DNA from: Planctomycetota bacterium
GTDB lineage: Bacteria > Planctomycetota > UBA1135 > GCA-002686595
Direction: 5' to 3'
Assembly: GCA_016714045.1 (NCBI GenBank)
Contig: JADJNY010000009.1
Location: 124,001-188,000 of the forward strand
Length of the DNA stretch: 64,000 bases
The position numbers and the translations under genes are program-made. The notes under the pieces are model-generated. The model was not told the DNA's origin. It ran no database searches and worked only from the letters and a program-made list of their open reading frames with translations. Below, piece by piece: positions 55,496-63,761 of the stretch (positions are counted from its first letter, which is position 1; each line of letters opens with the position of its first letter).

Positions 55496-56392
55496 CTCCG
55501 TTGCCGCGCGGCTGTGCGCATCCGTGAGCCTGACCAGGGCGACGCACGCGCGGTACGACGCACGTTCGCCGCGAGTATCGAGAGCACGCGCTCCGCTGCA
55601 TGCGCACGAGTCACGTGGCGTCGTGCGCTGGGCGCGAGCATGCTTGCGAGCGCTCCCTCGGGGTGCTTTCCCAGAGTCGAGAGCCGCGGCCGCTCTCACG
55701 ACGCCGCGCTCCGGTGGTTCGTCGAGGGCTCGACGCGCCTCGTCGCGCGGGGGCAAGATCCGCGCGCAATCTCGGGCGAATTTGGGGATGCAACGCATCC
55801 GGTTTCCGCGCGCTCGCAGCGTCTGCGCGTGCCGTGCGCTGCCGAGCTCACCAGCACCGATCGACGAACACGGGATGCGGAGCGACGGAAATAACGGGTA
55901 CGTCACCAGAACTGAGCGTCGAGAATTCCGATCATCCTGCTGTCCGACGTCGCGCAGCACGCGCGGCCGAGGAGCACGAACCTCGCATGCTCACGACTAC
56001 CCAACCCGAATCTCTGCAATGCGTGCCGCGCACGACGCGTCGCACGCACTGCATTCGGACGTTCTTCCCGCGGACCTCTCGCGGGACGGACAAGGTCGCG
56101 ACGAGCGGGCTCGAGCAGACGCTCCACCTCGTCTGCACCGCGATCTCCATCGCGACGCTCCCTCCCGACGTGCTGCTGATCGCCGGTCACGCCGAACGCG
56201 ACCTCCGAGCGGGGGTGTCCTCCGCGTCCGATCCGCGAACCCGCTTCGACGCTCCGTCCCGCCACCGCGGGTCCCAGCGATCGAGCGCGCCCGCGGACCG
56301 TGGCGCGGTGCCCTTCTCCCCCGCACCGGAACGAGTCGGCACGCCTCGCACGAGGCGCGAACCGATGGACCCACCTACATCCGGTGACTACC
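55496..56392. other. About 900-bp region without a supportable gene
   Basis: Between araH and the Rrf2 gene. The stretch from about 55880 to 56200 is less GC-rich than its surroundings and has short open frames on both strands, but none has a recognisable domain or start signal. It may hold decayed coding sequence or a leader region of the Rrf2 gene. Confidence 0.4.
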
Positions 56393-56893
56393 GTGCTATC
56401 CCGATCCAGCGAGTACGCCATCCGAGCCCTCACGTGGCTCGCCCAACACAACGACGAACGGTTCCACCTCGCCCGCGACATGGCCGAGGTCCTGGGGATC
56501 CCTGCCCCTTTCCTGGGCAAGGTGCTCCAACCGCTCGTCTCCCACGGGATCCTGAACAGCCAGCGCGGCCGCAGCGGCGGCTTCCGACTGGCGCGTGATC
56601 CGCGCGAGATCCGCCTCCAACACATCGTGGAGACGCAGGAGCGCCTGGACCGGGCTCGTCACTGCATCCTCGGTCAGTCGGACTGCTCCGACCACGACGT
56701 CTGCCCGCTCCACGACTGGTGGAGCCAGACCTCCGAGAAGTTCTTCGCGATGCTCGAGACGACGACGCTCGCGGACATGGCGCTGTACCAGCAGCAGCAC
56801 CCTGACTGCCGGTACCCGCTCCCCATGTCGCTGCAGGCCCCCCGCGCCCCGCTGCCGACGCAACCTGCGTCGCAGTTGAGCGCCAGCAGCTGA
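56393..56893 (+). CDS. Rrf2-family transcriptional regulator with Fe-S cysteines
   Basis: DNA-binding regulator of 166 residues. The winged helix-turn-helix is typical (LSRSSEYAIRALTWLAQ; FLGKVLQPLVSHGILNSQRG; GGFRLARDP). Three cysteines, C91, C98 and C104 (CILGQSDC, DVC), are spaced like the cluster ligands of IscR/NsrR-type sensors, so it may respond to iron-sulfur status, nitric oxide or oxygen. The GTG at 56393 is preferred because Rrf2 proteins begin MxLSRxxEYA; GTG at 56384 is possible. It sits ahead of stress and redox genes and converges on usp. Confidence 0.9.
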   Translation: MLSRSSEYAIRALTWLAQHNDERFHLARDMAEVLGIPAPFLGKVLQPLVSHGILNSQRGRSGGFRLARDPREIRLQHIVETQERLDRARHCILGQSDCSDHDVCPLHDWWSQTSEKFFAMLETTTLADMALYQQQHPDCRYPLPMSLQAPRAPLPTQPASQLSASS

Positions 56894-56920
56894 AACGGAA
56901 GTCGATCCAGGAGAACCTCG

Positions 56921-56952
56921 TCGCCCGCCCGGCCATTCGGTGCCGGGCGGGC
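56921..56952. terminator. Bidirectional terminator between the Rrf2 and universal stress genes
   Basis: A perfect 12-bp GC-rich stem (56921-56932 with 56941-56952) with an 8-base loop sits between two convergent genes ending at 56893 and 56967. Confidence 0.75.
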
Positions 56953-56966
56953 GTTCGAGACGGACG

Positions 56967-57905
56967 TCAAGCCGCGTCGAGTTCGCGCTCCGGATGACGG
57001 ATCGCGAGCACGGGCAACCGAGCGCGGCGCAGCACGGACCAGGTGACGCTGCCGAGCAGGGCCGAAGCGATGCGGCTCCGTCCGTGCGTCCCGAGCACGA
57101 TCAGGTCGGCCCGCCCTTCCGCATCGAGGACCGCCTGTGTGGGATCGGACTCGACGAACCGCGTCGTGTGCTCGACCCCGCGCCAGTCGAACGCGTCCAT
57201 GCACGCGTCGAACTCGGCGTGGTCGCCCGCGCGCAGCTCGTCGAGCGCGACGATGCTGCCGAGGTCCGGGTAGTCCGGCCACGTGGAGACGACGTATGCG
57301 GAGCTCGAGAAGGCGTGCAGCGCCTCGACCTTCGCTCCGATCGTCCGCGCGAGCACGCAGGCGGTGCCGAGCGCGAGCAAGCTGTCTTTGGACAGGTCGA
57401 CGGGCACGAGCAGGCGCTCGATCGGCGCGGGCACGTGCTTCTGCACCCAGACCGCACGCGGTGCGCCGGCGATCACGCGCCGGGCGGTGCTCCCGATGTC
57501 GAGCAGCGGCCGGTCGAGCTGATAGCCGAGCACGATGACGTCGGCGTCCTGGCGATGCGCCTCGTCGAGTACGACCTCGGCGGGCCGGCCCGCGCGCACG
57601 TGCACGGCGTCCTCGACGCGCACGCCGCCCGGCAGCTTGGCTCCGATCACGGAGGACGTCTGTCGCACGGCGGAGCGCCACGCACGCTCGATCAGGCCCT
57701 CCGCCTTGGACGTGGCACGCGGATCGTCCAGCCACGTCCAGTCCGCGTGCGCGGAGCCGACGGCGTGCACCACGGACATCCGTCCGTGCACGTGCTCCGT
57801 GAGCCACGCTCCGGCGCGCAGCGCGTTCTCGTTCGTCCCCTGGGCGTCGAGCGCGACCAGCACGCTCTGGATCTCCAGATGCTCGCGAACCGACACGGCC
57901 GACAT
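56967..57905 (-). CDS. Universal stress protein with two Usp domains
   Basis: Cytoplasmic tandem UspA-type protein of 312 residues. The first domain (VLVALDAQGTNENALRAGAW .. DADVIVLGYQ) has a weaker nucleotide loop. The second (LLVPVDLSKDSLLALGTA .. DLIVLGTHGRSRIASALLGS) has the full G-2x-G-9x-G-S ATP-binding motif. Such proteins help survival under hypoxia or starvation. The ATG at 57905 has an AGGTG ribosome-binding site. The next gene on the same strand ends 9 bases upstream, so it is probably co-transcribed with the receiver protein. Confidence 0.92.
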   Translation of the reverse strand: MSAVSVREHLEIQSVLVALDAQGTNENALRAGAWLTEHVHGRMSVVHAVGSAHADWTWLDDPRATSKAEGLIERAWRSAVRQTSSVIGAKLPGGVRVEDAVHVRAGRPAEVVLDEAHRQDADVIVLGYQLDRPLLDIGSTARRVIAGAPRAVWVQKHVPAPIERLLVPVDLSKDSLLALGTACVLARTIGAKVEALHAFSSSAYVVSTWPDYPDLGSIVALDELRAGDHAEFDACMDAFDWRGVEHTTRFVESDPTQAVLDAEGRADLIVLGTHGRSRIASALLGSVTWSVLRRARLPVLAIRHPERELDAA

Positions 57906-57913
57906 GGCACACC

Positions 57914-58428
57914 TCACTTGGCATGGAACGGGCGGCGGAAGCGACCCGCGAAGCGCGGGCACACGAACCAGGCGCCGTCACTCGCCGCGCGCAGGGCGCG
58001 CACGACCTCTTCCGGATCGCCGCTCTTCGACACGAGCGCGCGGAGGGGTCGCCGAGCTGGAGTTCCGAGAGCGCGCGATCCTCGTCCGAGGTCGCGACCA
58101 CGATCCAACTGTGCGGGAGGAGCGCGCTGATGCGCTCCAGGCTCGGGGCCCCTTCGTCGTCGAAGGCCCCGCCCTCGCCGCCGAAGCGCGCGGGGCCGCC
58201 GTGGAACGGGTCGAGGACGATCACGTCCGGAGCCCGGTCCGGCGCGTCGAGGAGGGCGAACTCGAGTTCCGAGCCTTCGCCCACGACGTCGAAGCCCCCC
58301 GCGCCCTGGATCATGCGACGGAGCGCGGCGCGCGCCATGCGCGACTCGTCGAGCAGGTAGATGCGCCGCAGCGGCTCCGCTCGATCGAGGCTCGTTTTCA
58401 GCAGGGAACTCGCAGTCGATCGGACCAT
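57914..58428 (-). CDS. Stand-alone response-regulator receiver protein (frame interrupted near 58039)
   Basis: Receiver-domain protein of about 171 residues. Visible features are the acidic start of the receiver (RRIYLLDESRMARAALRRMI), the phospho-acceptor-type Asp in DVIVLDPFHGG, a Thr in VVATSDED and a Lys in LVSKSGDPEEVV. The frame changes at the CG run 58036-58042; removing one CG gives GDPSALVSKSGDPEE and an intact end (AGRFRRPFHAK). There is no DNA-binding output domain, so it may relay phosphate or act by protein contact. It lies between the Usp gene and the kinase/regulator pair, all on the minus strand. Confidence 0.72.
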
Positions 58429-58513
58429 GCCTGGATGATCGCCGATCGGACGCCTCCAGGCCGTCGGGCAAGCGACGCAGCGCCTACGCACCGAGTGCGC
58501 AGGCGCGGCGAGC

Positions 58514-59197
58514 CTAGGTGCTGAGCAGACCTTCCCGGATCGCGAGGAGGGCGAGCTCCGCCGCCGAGTGGCAGTCGAGCTTGCGCTGGAGGTTCTCGCG
58601 GTGCTTCTTGGCGGTCCCGAGGCTCATGTCGAGCGCCTTGGCGACCTCCTTGTTGCTCTTGCCGAGGGCGAGGAGCTGGAACACCTCGCGTTCGCGCGGC
58701 GTGAGCGCGTCGAGGCGGCTCTTCGGCTCGGGCGTCGCCGTGTCGACCTTGCGGCCACGGGACAGGAGCCACCCCGCGACCTTGGGCGACAGGAACATGT
58801 TGCCCTTGTGGACGGACTCGATCGCGAGCGTGAGCTCGGCGGGTTCGGAGTCCTTCGACAAGTAGCCGTCCGCGCCAGCGCGCATCGCCTGCTCCACGAA
58901 GCTGTCGCCCTCGTGGTGCGTGAGCATCACGATGCGCGCTTTCGGGTGCGACTTGCGGATCTGCGGGATCGCATCGATGCCCGAGAGGCCTGGCATGGAG
59001 ATGTCGAGGAGGATCACGTCGGGCTTCACCGCTGCGATCGCGTCGATGGCGCGACGTGGATCGCCGCTCTCCCCGACGACCTCGAAGCGCGAGTCCTTCA
59101 TGAGCAGGCTCTTGAAGCCGGCGCGGATCATGGTCTGGTCGTCGACCAGGTAGACGCGAATGGCAGTTTGGGCTTCCATGGTCTCGATGGTTGTCAT
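58514..59197 (-). CDS. NarL/FixJ (LuxR)-family response regulator
   Basis: Two-component regulator of 227 residues. The receiver has D19-D20, phospho-Asp 65 in VILLDISMPG, Thr in VMLTHHEG and K115 in YLSKDSEP. The LuxR-type helix-turn-helix is at the C terminus (LTPREREVFQLLALGKSNKE, then MSLGTAKKHRENLQRKL). The ATG at 59197 overlaps the stop of the histidine kinase gene (ATGA), so the two are co-translated partners. The FixJ-like output suggests control of a redox or gas-response regulon, probably including the Usp gene. Confidence 0.95.
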   Translation of the reverse strand: MTTIETMEAQTAIRVYLVDDQTMIRAGFKSLLMKDSRFEVVGESGDPRRAIDAIAAVKPDVILLDISMPGLSGIDAIPQIRKSHPKARIVMLTHHEGDSFVEQAMRAGADGYLSKDSEPAELTLAIESVHKGNMFLSPKVAGWLLSRGRKVDTATPEPKSRLDALTPREREVFQLLALGKSNKEVAKALDMSLGTAKKHRENLQRKLDCHSAAELALLAIREGLLST

Positions 59198-61119
59198 GGT
59201 TTCACCGGGAGGCGGATCTCGAAGCGGGCGCCGCCGGCAGCGGACGACCCGACCTGGATCGATCCGCCGTGCTCCTCCACGATCTTCTTGCAGATCGCGA
59301 GGCCGAAGCCGTTGCCCTTCTTCTTCGTGGTGACGAAGAGTTTGAACAACGTTGCACGGATCGATTCGGGGATGCCGGGGCCGTCGTCCTCGATGGCGAG
59401 GAGGACTTCCCTGTCCCCGGAGCGCGCGAGCGAGATCCCAATACGCGCGCGGGCCGGGTGAGCTTCGATGGCGTTCGTGACGAGGTTCGCCACGACTTCT
59501 TCGCCGAGCTGCGGGTCGATCCACAGCGGCGGACAGCCCGTCGCGACGTCGACGCGGACGTCGGCACCGGACTTGACGAGCTGGGAGCGGAGATGGAGCA
59601 CGCACTCGTCGACGAAACGCCGGCCGTCGGCCGAGGCGCGCTTCAGGTCGAGCGGCTTCGCGAACGACAGCGTGCGCCGCATCATCTGCTCGAGGCGCTG
59701 CATGCGCGTGACGAGGTCCTCCAGGACCTCCTTGTGGTCCTCGCCGAGCTGATCGGCGACGGCGCGCAGCGCGAGGTTGACGGCGGTGATCGGGTTCTTG
59801 ATCTCGTGCGCGAGCAGCGCCGCCGACTCGCCGATCGTGGCGAGCGCGCGCAGCATCGCCGTCTCGCTGCGTTGGGCGCGCTTGATCTCGCTGATGTTGC
59901 GGCCTTCGGGCAGGAGCATGACGATCTCCCCCTGCGCGTTCCGCACGGGCTTGATCGAGAAGTCCATCTCGACGGTGCCGCCGTCGCGGGCGGGATGGGT
60001 GGCCTCGAAGCGCACGAACTCGCCGCGCGCCGCGGCCTGGACGGCCTCGCGCAGGCGGTCCCGCAGCTCGCCCGAATGCGACCACCACGGGGTCTCCCAG
60101 AAGAGCTTGCCGAGCACCGTCTCGCGGTCGAGGCCGGCCGCGTCCAGCGCGGTCTGGTTCGCCTCGATCACGTGTCCGTCGGGCGAGAGCAAGCCCAAGT
60201 ACTCGAACGAGTGGTCGAACAGCGCGTGGAAGCGGAGCTCGCTCTCGCGCAACTGCTGCTCGGCGCGCCGTTTCTCCGTCACGTCGCGGAACGTGCCCGT
60301 GAACACGGGCTCCTTGCCCGGAGGGTCCGCGCGCGACACGGAGAGCGCGCACAGGAGCCGCGTGCCGTCCTTGCGGACGACCTCGAAGTCGCGCGTCCGG
60401 CCGAGGATCCACGTCTTGCCCGTCGCGCGGTAGCGCGCGAGGTAGTCGTCGTGCAGCGACCGGTGGGGTTCGGGCATGAGCCGCTTCACGTTCGAGCCGA
60501 CGAGCTCGCTCGGCACGTAGCCGAAGACGCGCTCCACGGCGTTGTTCGCGGCGAGGATCGTGCCCTTCGCGTCGATGGAGACCATCGGGTCGAGCATCGC
60601 GTCGACCACGGCCCGCAGGCGCTCTTGGCTCTCCTGCAGCTCGCGCGCCACGACGCGGCGGACCGTGAGGTCGCGCGCGCAGCAAGCGAAGCCCTGGAGC
60701 ACCCCGCCTTCGCGACCATCGCCCTCGATGGCCTTCGTCGGCGTGTGGACGGCGTGGAGGCTCCAGAAGGCGTCGATCGAGGCACCCTGGTCGTTCGTTA
60801 GGCGGCACTCGACGGCGAAGCCGTTGCCGTGCGCCGCGCGGCGTAGGTTCCGCGCGGCCTTCGCGGACGGAGCGCGCTCGTGTTCAGGCAACCAGTCGGT
60901 CACCAGGCGCCCGACGATCTCGTCGAGCGGCAGATCGAGGAACTTGACGGCGGCCGGATTCGCCCAGGTGACGACGAGGTCGGCATTGGTCAGCCAGACC
61001 AGGTTGTCCATCTCCTCGATGAAGTTGTGCAACTGGCCCTCCAGCCGTGCATCCGAGATCGATTTCCCCTCCCCCGCTCGGGTTCGGGCTGCATCGGCTC
61101 GCGATTGGCTGTTCCTCAT
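59194..61119 (-). CDS. Soluble multi-PAS sensor histidine kinase
   Basis: Cytoplasmic histidine kinase of 641 residues from the ATG at 61119. Three PAS domains are clear (DNLVWLTNADLVVTWANPAA; VVDAMLDPMVSIDAKGTIL; FDHSFEYLGLLSPDGHVIEA), each with its PAC segment. Then come the H-box (SAALLAHEIKNPITAVNLAL), N-box (EEVVANLVTNAIEAHPA), DDGPGIP and GNGFGLAICKKIVEEHGG. No TM helix is present. Whether a PAS domain binds heme cannot be told; I see no FixL-type heme His with certainty. An upstream ATG at 61248 is possible, but the added part is low-complexity. It is paired with the LuxR regulator at 58514-59197. Confidence 0.9.
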   Translation of the reverse strand: MRNSQSRADAARTRAGEGKSISDARLEGQLHNFIEEMDNLVWLTNADLVVTWANPAAVKFLDLPLDEIVGRLVTDWLPEHERAPSAKAARNLRRAAHGNGFAVECRLTNDQGASIDAFWSLHAVHTPTKAIEGDGREGGVLQGFACCARDLTVRRVVARELQESQERLRAVVDAMLDPMVSIDAKGTILAANNAVERVFGYVPSELVGSNVKRLMPEPHRSLHDDYLARYRATGKTWILGRTRDFEVVRKDGTRLLCALSVSRADPPGKEPVFTGTFRDVTEKRRAEQQLRESELRFHALFDHSFEYLGLLSPDGHVIEANQTALDAAGLDRETVLGKLFWETPWWSHSGELRDRLREAVQAAARGEFVRFEATHPARDGGTVEMDFSIKPVRNAQGEIVMLLPEGRNISEIKRAQRSETAMLRALATIGESAALLAHEIKNPITAVNLALRAVADQLGEDHKEVLEDLVTRMQRLEQMMRRTLSFAKPLDLKRASADGRRFVDECVLHLRSQLVKSGADVRVDVATGCPPLWIDPQLGEEVVANLVTNAIEAHPARARIGISLARSGDREVLLAIEDDGPGIPESIRATLFKLFVTTKKKGNGFGLAICKKIVEEHGGSIQVGSSAAGGARFEIRLPVKP

Positions 61120-61622
61120 CCTCGGCGTCTTCGGCGGGGTTCTGGGACGACCTCGCTTCGTCGGCGTGGACTCGCGCTCGGAAGGCTCCCACTCGCCTGG
61201 GCCCAGGCTATCACAGCCAGAGGGCAGATTCGGCCGGGCGAGATCCATGGGACGCTCGTGGAGGCGGGGGGAAGGGTGAGGAACGGCCCGAACGGCGCGT
61301 TGCGGGCTACAAGACAAAGGAGAGAAGGAGGAATCCCGACGCCCGCGGTCTGGGAGGAACACCGCTCGCTCGATCTGCGCCGTTCGGGCTACTCGGAATC
61401 TACGTCCAGTGTGGGCCCCTCGCGCTGCGGCGATGTACGTACCGACGAACCCCGGGGTTCGTACCGTGGCGAGGGCTCGCGGAGTCGTTTCGCGCACGTG
61501 GACGCGCGGCCGGCGTTCTTCGCTCGCGAGCTCGATGCGAAGGGCATCGCGCGCGCGAGCGGCTCCTGGTCCGCGGCGCGCCGATAGCGCAGAGTGGTGG
61601 GCTCCCAACCGAGCCCATCCCC
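61120..61622. other. Divergent intergenic region before the glutaredoxin gene
   Basis: About 500 bases between the PAS kinase start and the glutaredoxin start. It would shrink to ~370 if the kinase begins at 61248. No RNA or further gene is evident. Confidence 0.35.
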
Positions 61623-61919
61623 ATGACCGACGTCTCCTTCCTCGCGGGGCACGACCTCGCCGTCTACTCCGAGCACACCTGCCCCGACTGCAAGCGCTTC
61701 GAGCACTGGGCGAAGCAGAACGGCGTGAAGACGCGCACGATCCTGATCAGCGAGGACTCCGCGGCCGCGGAGAAGCTCGAGCGCGAGACCGGCAAGATGG
61801 CCGTGCCCTTCATCCTCGTCGACGGCCAGCGCTGGGTGCGCGGCTACCACAAGGAGCTGCCGTCGCGCTTCAGCGCGGAGCTCCTCGTGTCGGAGTTGAA
61901 AGCAGCGGTCGGCGGCTGA
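61623..61919 (+). CDS. Glutaredoxin-like protein
   Basis: Small thioredoxin-fold protein of 98 residues. The active site is C20-PD-C23 (SEHTCPDCKRF) and the cis-proline segment is MAVPFILVDGQRW. Length and motifs match glutaredoxins and NrdH-like redoxins, which reduce disulfides in the cytoplasm. The start ATG at 61623 is the only one giving a normal N terminus (FLAGHDLAVYSEHTC). Its stop lies within a hairpin shared with the convergent DUF4276 gene. Confidence 0.88.
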   Translation: MTDVSFLAGHDLAVYSEHTCPDCKRFEHWAKQNGVKTRTILISEDSAAAEKLERETGKMAVPFILVDGQRWVRGYHKELPSRFSAELLVSELKAAVGG

Positions 61920-61932
61920 CCCGCGTCAGCCG
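61913..61932. terminator. Hairpin covering both stop codons of convergent genes
   Basis: An 8-bp stem (61913-61920 with 61925-61932) with a CCGC tetraloop spans the stop codons of the glutaredoxin (ends 61919) and DUF4276 (ends 61926) genes, only 6 bases apart. Confidence 0.5.
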
Positions 61933-62498
61933 GCGATCAGCGCCTCGACGGCACGACAGAGCTTGTCGAAGGACGGCGCGCGCCGAGCGCGCTCGAGGTC
62001 CATGCGCGCAGTGAGTGCGGCCTGGTCGATCGTCGGCGAGTACCCCATGAGGCCGACGAGTCGCTCCTTCGCACCTCGAATCATCTCGGGCGAGTGCGCG
62101 TCTTCGACATCCATCGGCAGTCCTCGCACGCCGCGCAGCGAGGTGAGCGCAGCATGGAACCAGTTCTCGAATTCCATTGTGGCCAGCACCACCTCTACAC
62201 ATCGATCGGGCCGAGCTCTTCGGGCCCGTCCAAGAAGGTGCGGCGCGAGCTCCTTTGGGCAATCCTCATCCGCATCGAGCAGCACCAGCATTCGGCCATC
62301 CGGCCCAACAAGGCTGGCAAGGAGGTCCACGGCTCGCTCCAACTCCCCAGGCAAGACGAGCCTTGAGCGCTTGCCCCGAAGAGGAGGAAGCAACTCGAAG
62401 CTCACACCTGCGTGTCGTTCGTACAGCATTCGACGCAGGAGCACGGGCACGGCTTGCACTTCGCCCTGTCCCTCGACGATACAACCGATCCTGATCAT
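61926..62498 (-). CDS. DUF4276-family protein (TOPRIM-like), partner of the AAA ATPase
   Basis: Protein of 190 residues of the DUF4276 type, which has a TOPRIM-like fold. The acidic residues are where expected: Glu in VEGQGE (8-13), Asp in LLDADED (76-80) and EFENWF (about 108-115). TOPRIM proteins of this kind can act as nucleases. Its ATG overlaps the stop of the AAA ATPase gene (62495), so the pair is co-translated. AAA + DUF4276 pairs occur widely in genomic islands and resemble the ATPase + TOPRIM logic of PARIS/OLD-type phage defence. By eye the pair is less GC-rich than its neighbours, which fits transfer. Confidence 0.8.
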   Translation of the reverse strand: MIRIGCIVEGQGEVQAVPVLLRRMLYERHAGVSFELLPPLRGKRSRLVLPGELERAVDLLASLVGPDGRMLVLLDADEDCPKELAPHLLGRARRARPDRCVEVVLATMEFENWFHAALTSLRGVRGLPMDVEDAHSPEMIRGAKERLVGLMGYSPTIDQAALTARMDLERARRAPSFDKLCRAVEALIAG

Positions 62499-63703
62499 CC
62501 CTCTTGATCGGCCACCCGATCAGACCAGGTTGGCTTTGAATCCCCGCGTCGGAGCGCACCCATTCGTAGCAGCTCCCCCACGCTGTACAGCCTGCGGTTC
62601 AGAACGTCTCTCCCAGCCTCGCCGATCGGCCTGATCGTGGTTCTGCCGTTTTCGAAGTCGACCGCGAGGATCTCGTCTGCAGAAATCTCCTTGTCGTCGA
62701 GCATCTCTGCGCTGTGCGTGGCGACGAGGATCTGCGCTGTGCGACTCGAGGAACGCACAGCGTCGAGGAGGACGGCCACGGCGCCGGGATGCACGGCGCT
62801 CTCGGGCTCTTCAAGGCCCACCAGCCGACTGCGCGGACCTTGACTCTCCTGGATCACTCCGACCAGTAGCGCCAGAATTCTCAGCGTGCCGTCGGACATG
62901 TTCCTGGACGAGAACACCGTGGGGAGATCCGACCCCGGCCGTCGTTGTAGGAACTGCACGGTGAACCACTGCGCCTCTTCCGTTCCGACGGGAACACCGT
63001 GAGCCATCAACAGTTCGGGCAGGAGCACCCGCAGGTACTCGTTGATCCGAGCGAAGCGTGCTGGATCCGTGCGCTGCATCTGCTCGAGCACACAACCCAG
63101 GTTACGCCCATCGCTCTCGAGCGCCTCTCCACTGGCTCCGCGAGGAATGGGCTCCCGCATCACCGTGGGATTGGGGTCGTAGAACGACATCGCGCTCAGC
63201 GCTCCGTGGAGGATGCCCGCCTCCTCCCCAAATCGGAGGACGTGCGAGAGCCCCCCTGGGTTCTTCGCGGCCTCGAACCCGATCTGATCCTCGAATTGAC
63301 GGCTCCAAGGCTCCGATCCTCCCTTGCGCTGGATCCATGCGCGCTCGCGCCGAACACGCTCCGTCCGTCCCTCGTTGCAGGCCACTTCCAGTTCGTAGCG
63401 GCACTCGACACCGTCCGCGGCGGTGAACTCGAGCTCGATGGCAAAGCTCTCGACAGGCCGGCGCACGCGTCGGACCACTTCGTTCGCCCCCCCCCGAGCG
63501 CGGAACGCGGAGGGAAGGCCGCCGACCATGAAGTCACGCACGAACCTCAACGCATCGATGAAGTTGCTCTTCCCCGACCCGTTCGGACCGACGAGGAACG
63601 TGAGCGGTCCCAGGCGCACGTCGCACTCCGCGATGCTCTTGTAGTCGCGGAGCACGACGCGTGTGAGGAACGTGCCGTCAGTCCTTGCGCTCATCCATGT
63701 CAT
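62495..63703 (-). CDS. AAA family ATPase (AAA_21/OLD-like), possible defence system subunit
   Basis: ABC-type/RecF-like ATPase of 402 residues. Walker A is GPNGSGKS at 39-46 after LRDYKSIAECDVRLGPLTF; the signature region is SSRNMSDGTLRILALLVG; Walker B is LVGLEEPESAVHPG; and a THSAEML switch motif follows. No nuclease domain is fused, so the downstream DUF4276 protein probably supplies it. The start is uncertain: ATG at 63703 or 63694 are both reasonable and neither has a clear ribosome-binding site. The pair forms a compact two-gene unit between unrelated genes. Confidence 0.87.
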   Translation of the reverse strand: MTWMSARTDGTFLTRVVLRDYKSIAECDVRLGPLTFLVGPNGSGKSNFIDALRFVRDFMVGGLPSAFRARGGANEVVRRVRRPVESFAIELEFTAADGVECRYELEVACNEGRTERVRRERAWIQRKGGSEPWSRQFEDQIGFEAAKNPGGLSHVLRFGEEAGILHGALSAMSFYDPNPTVMREPIPRGASGEALESDGRNLGCVLEQMQRTDPARFARINEYLRVLLPELLMAHGVPVGTEEAQWFTVQFLQRRPGSDLPTVFSSRNMSDGTLRILALLVGVIQESQGPRSRLVGLEEPESAVHPGAVAVLLDAVRSSSRTAQILVATHSAEMLDDKEISADEILAVDFENGRTTIRPIGEAGRDVLNRRLYSVGELLRMGALRRGDSKPTWSDRVADQEG

Positions 63704-63761
63704 GCTGCGCGGAGGGGCAAGGCGAGTCAACGATCGGCGGCGCTTGGCGCGCGCCCGCCCC

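Noticed and set aside
55514..56625. Several 60-330-codon frames on both strands between araH and Rrf2
   Set aside because: No domain, no start signal and strongly biased composition; they look like random open frames.
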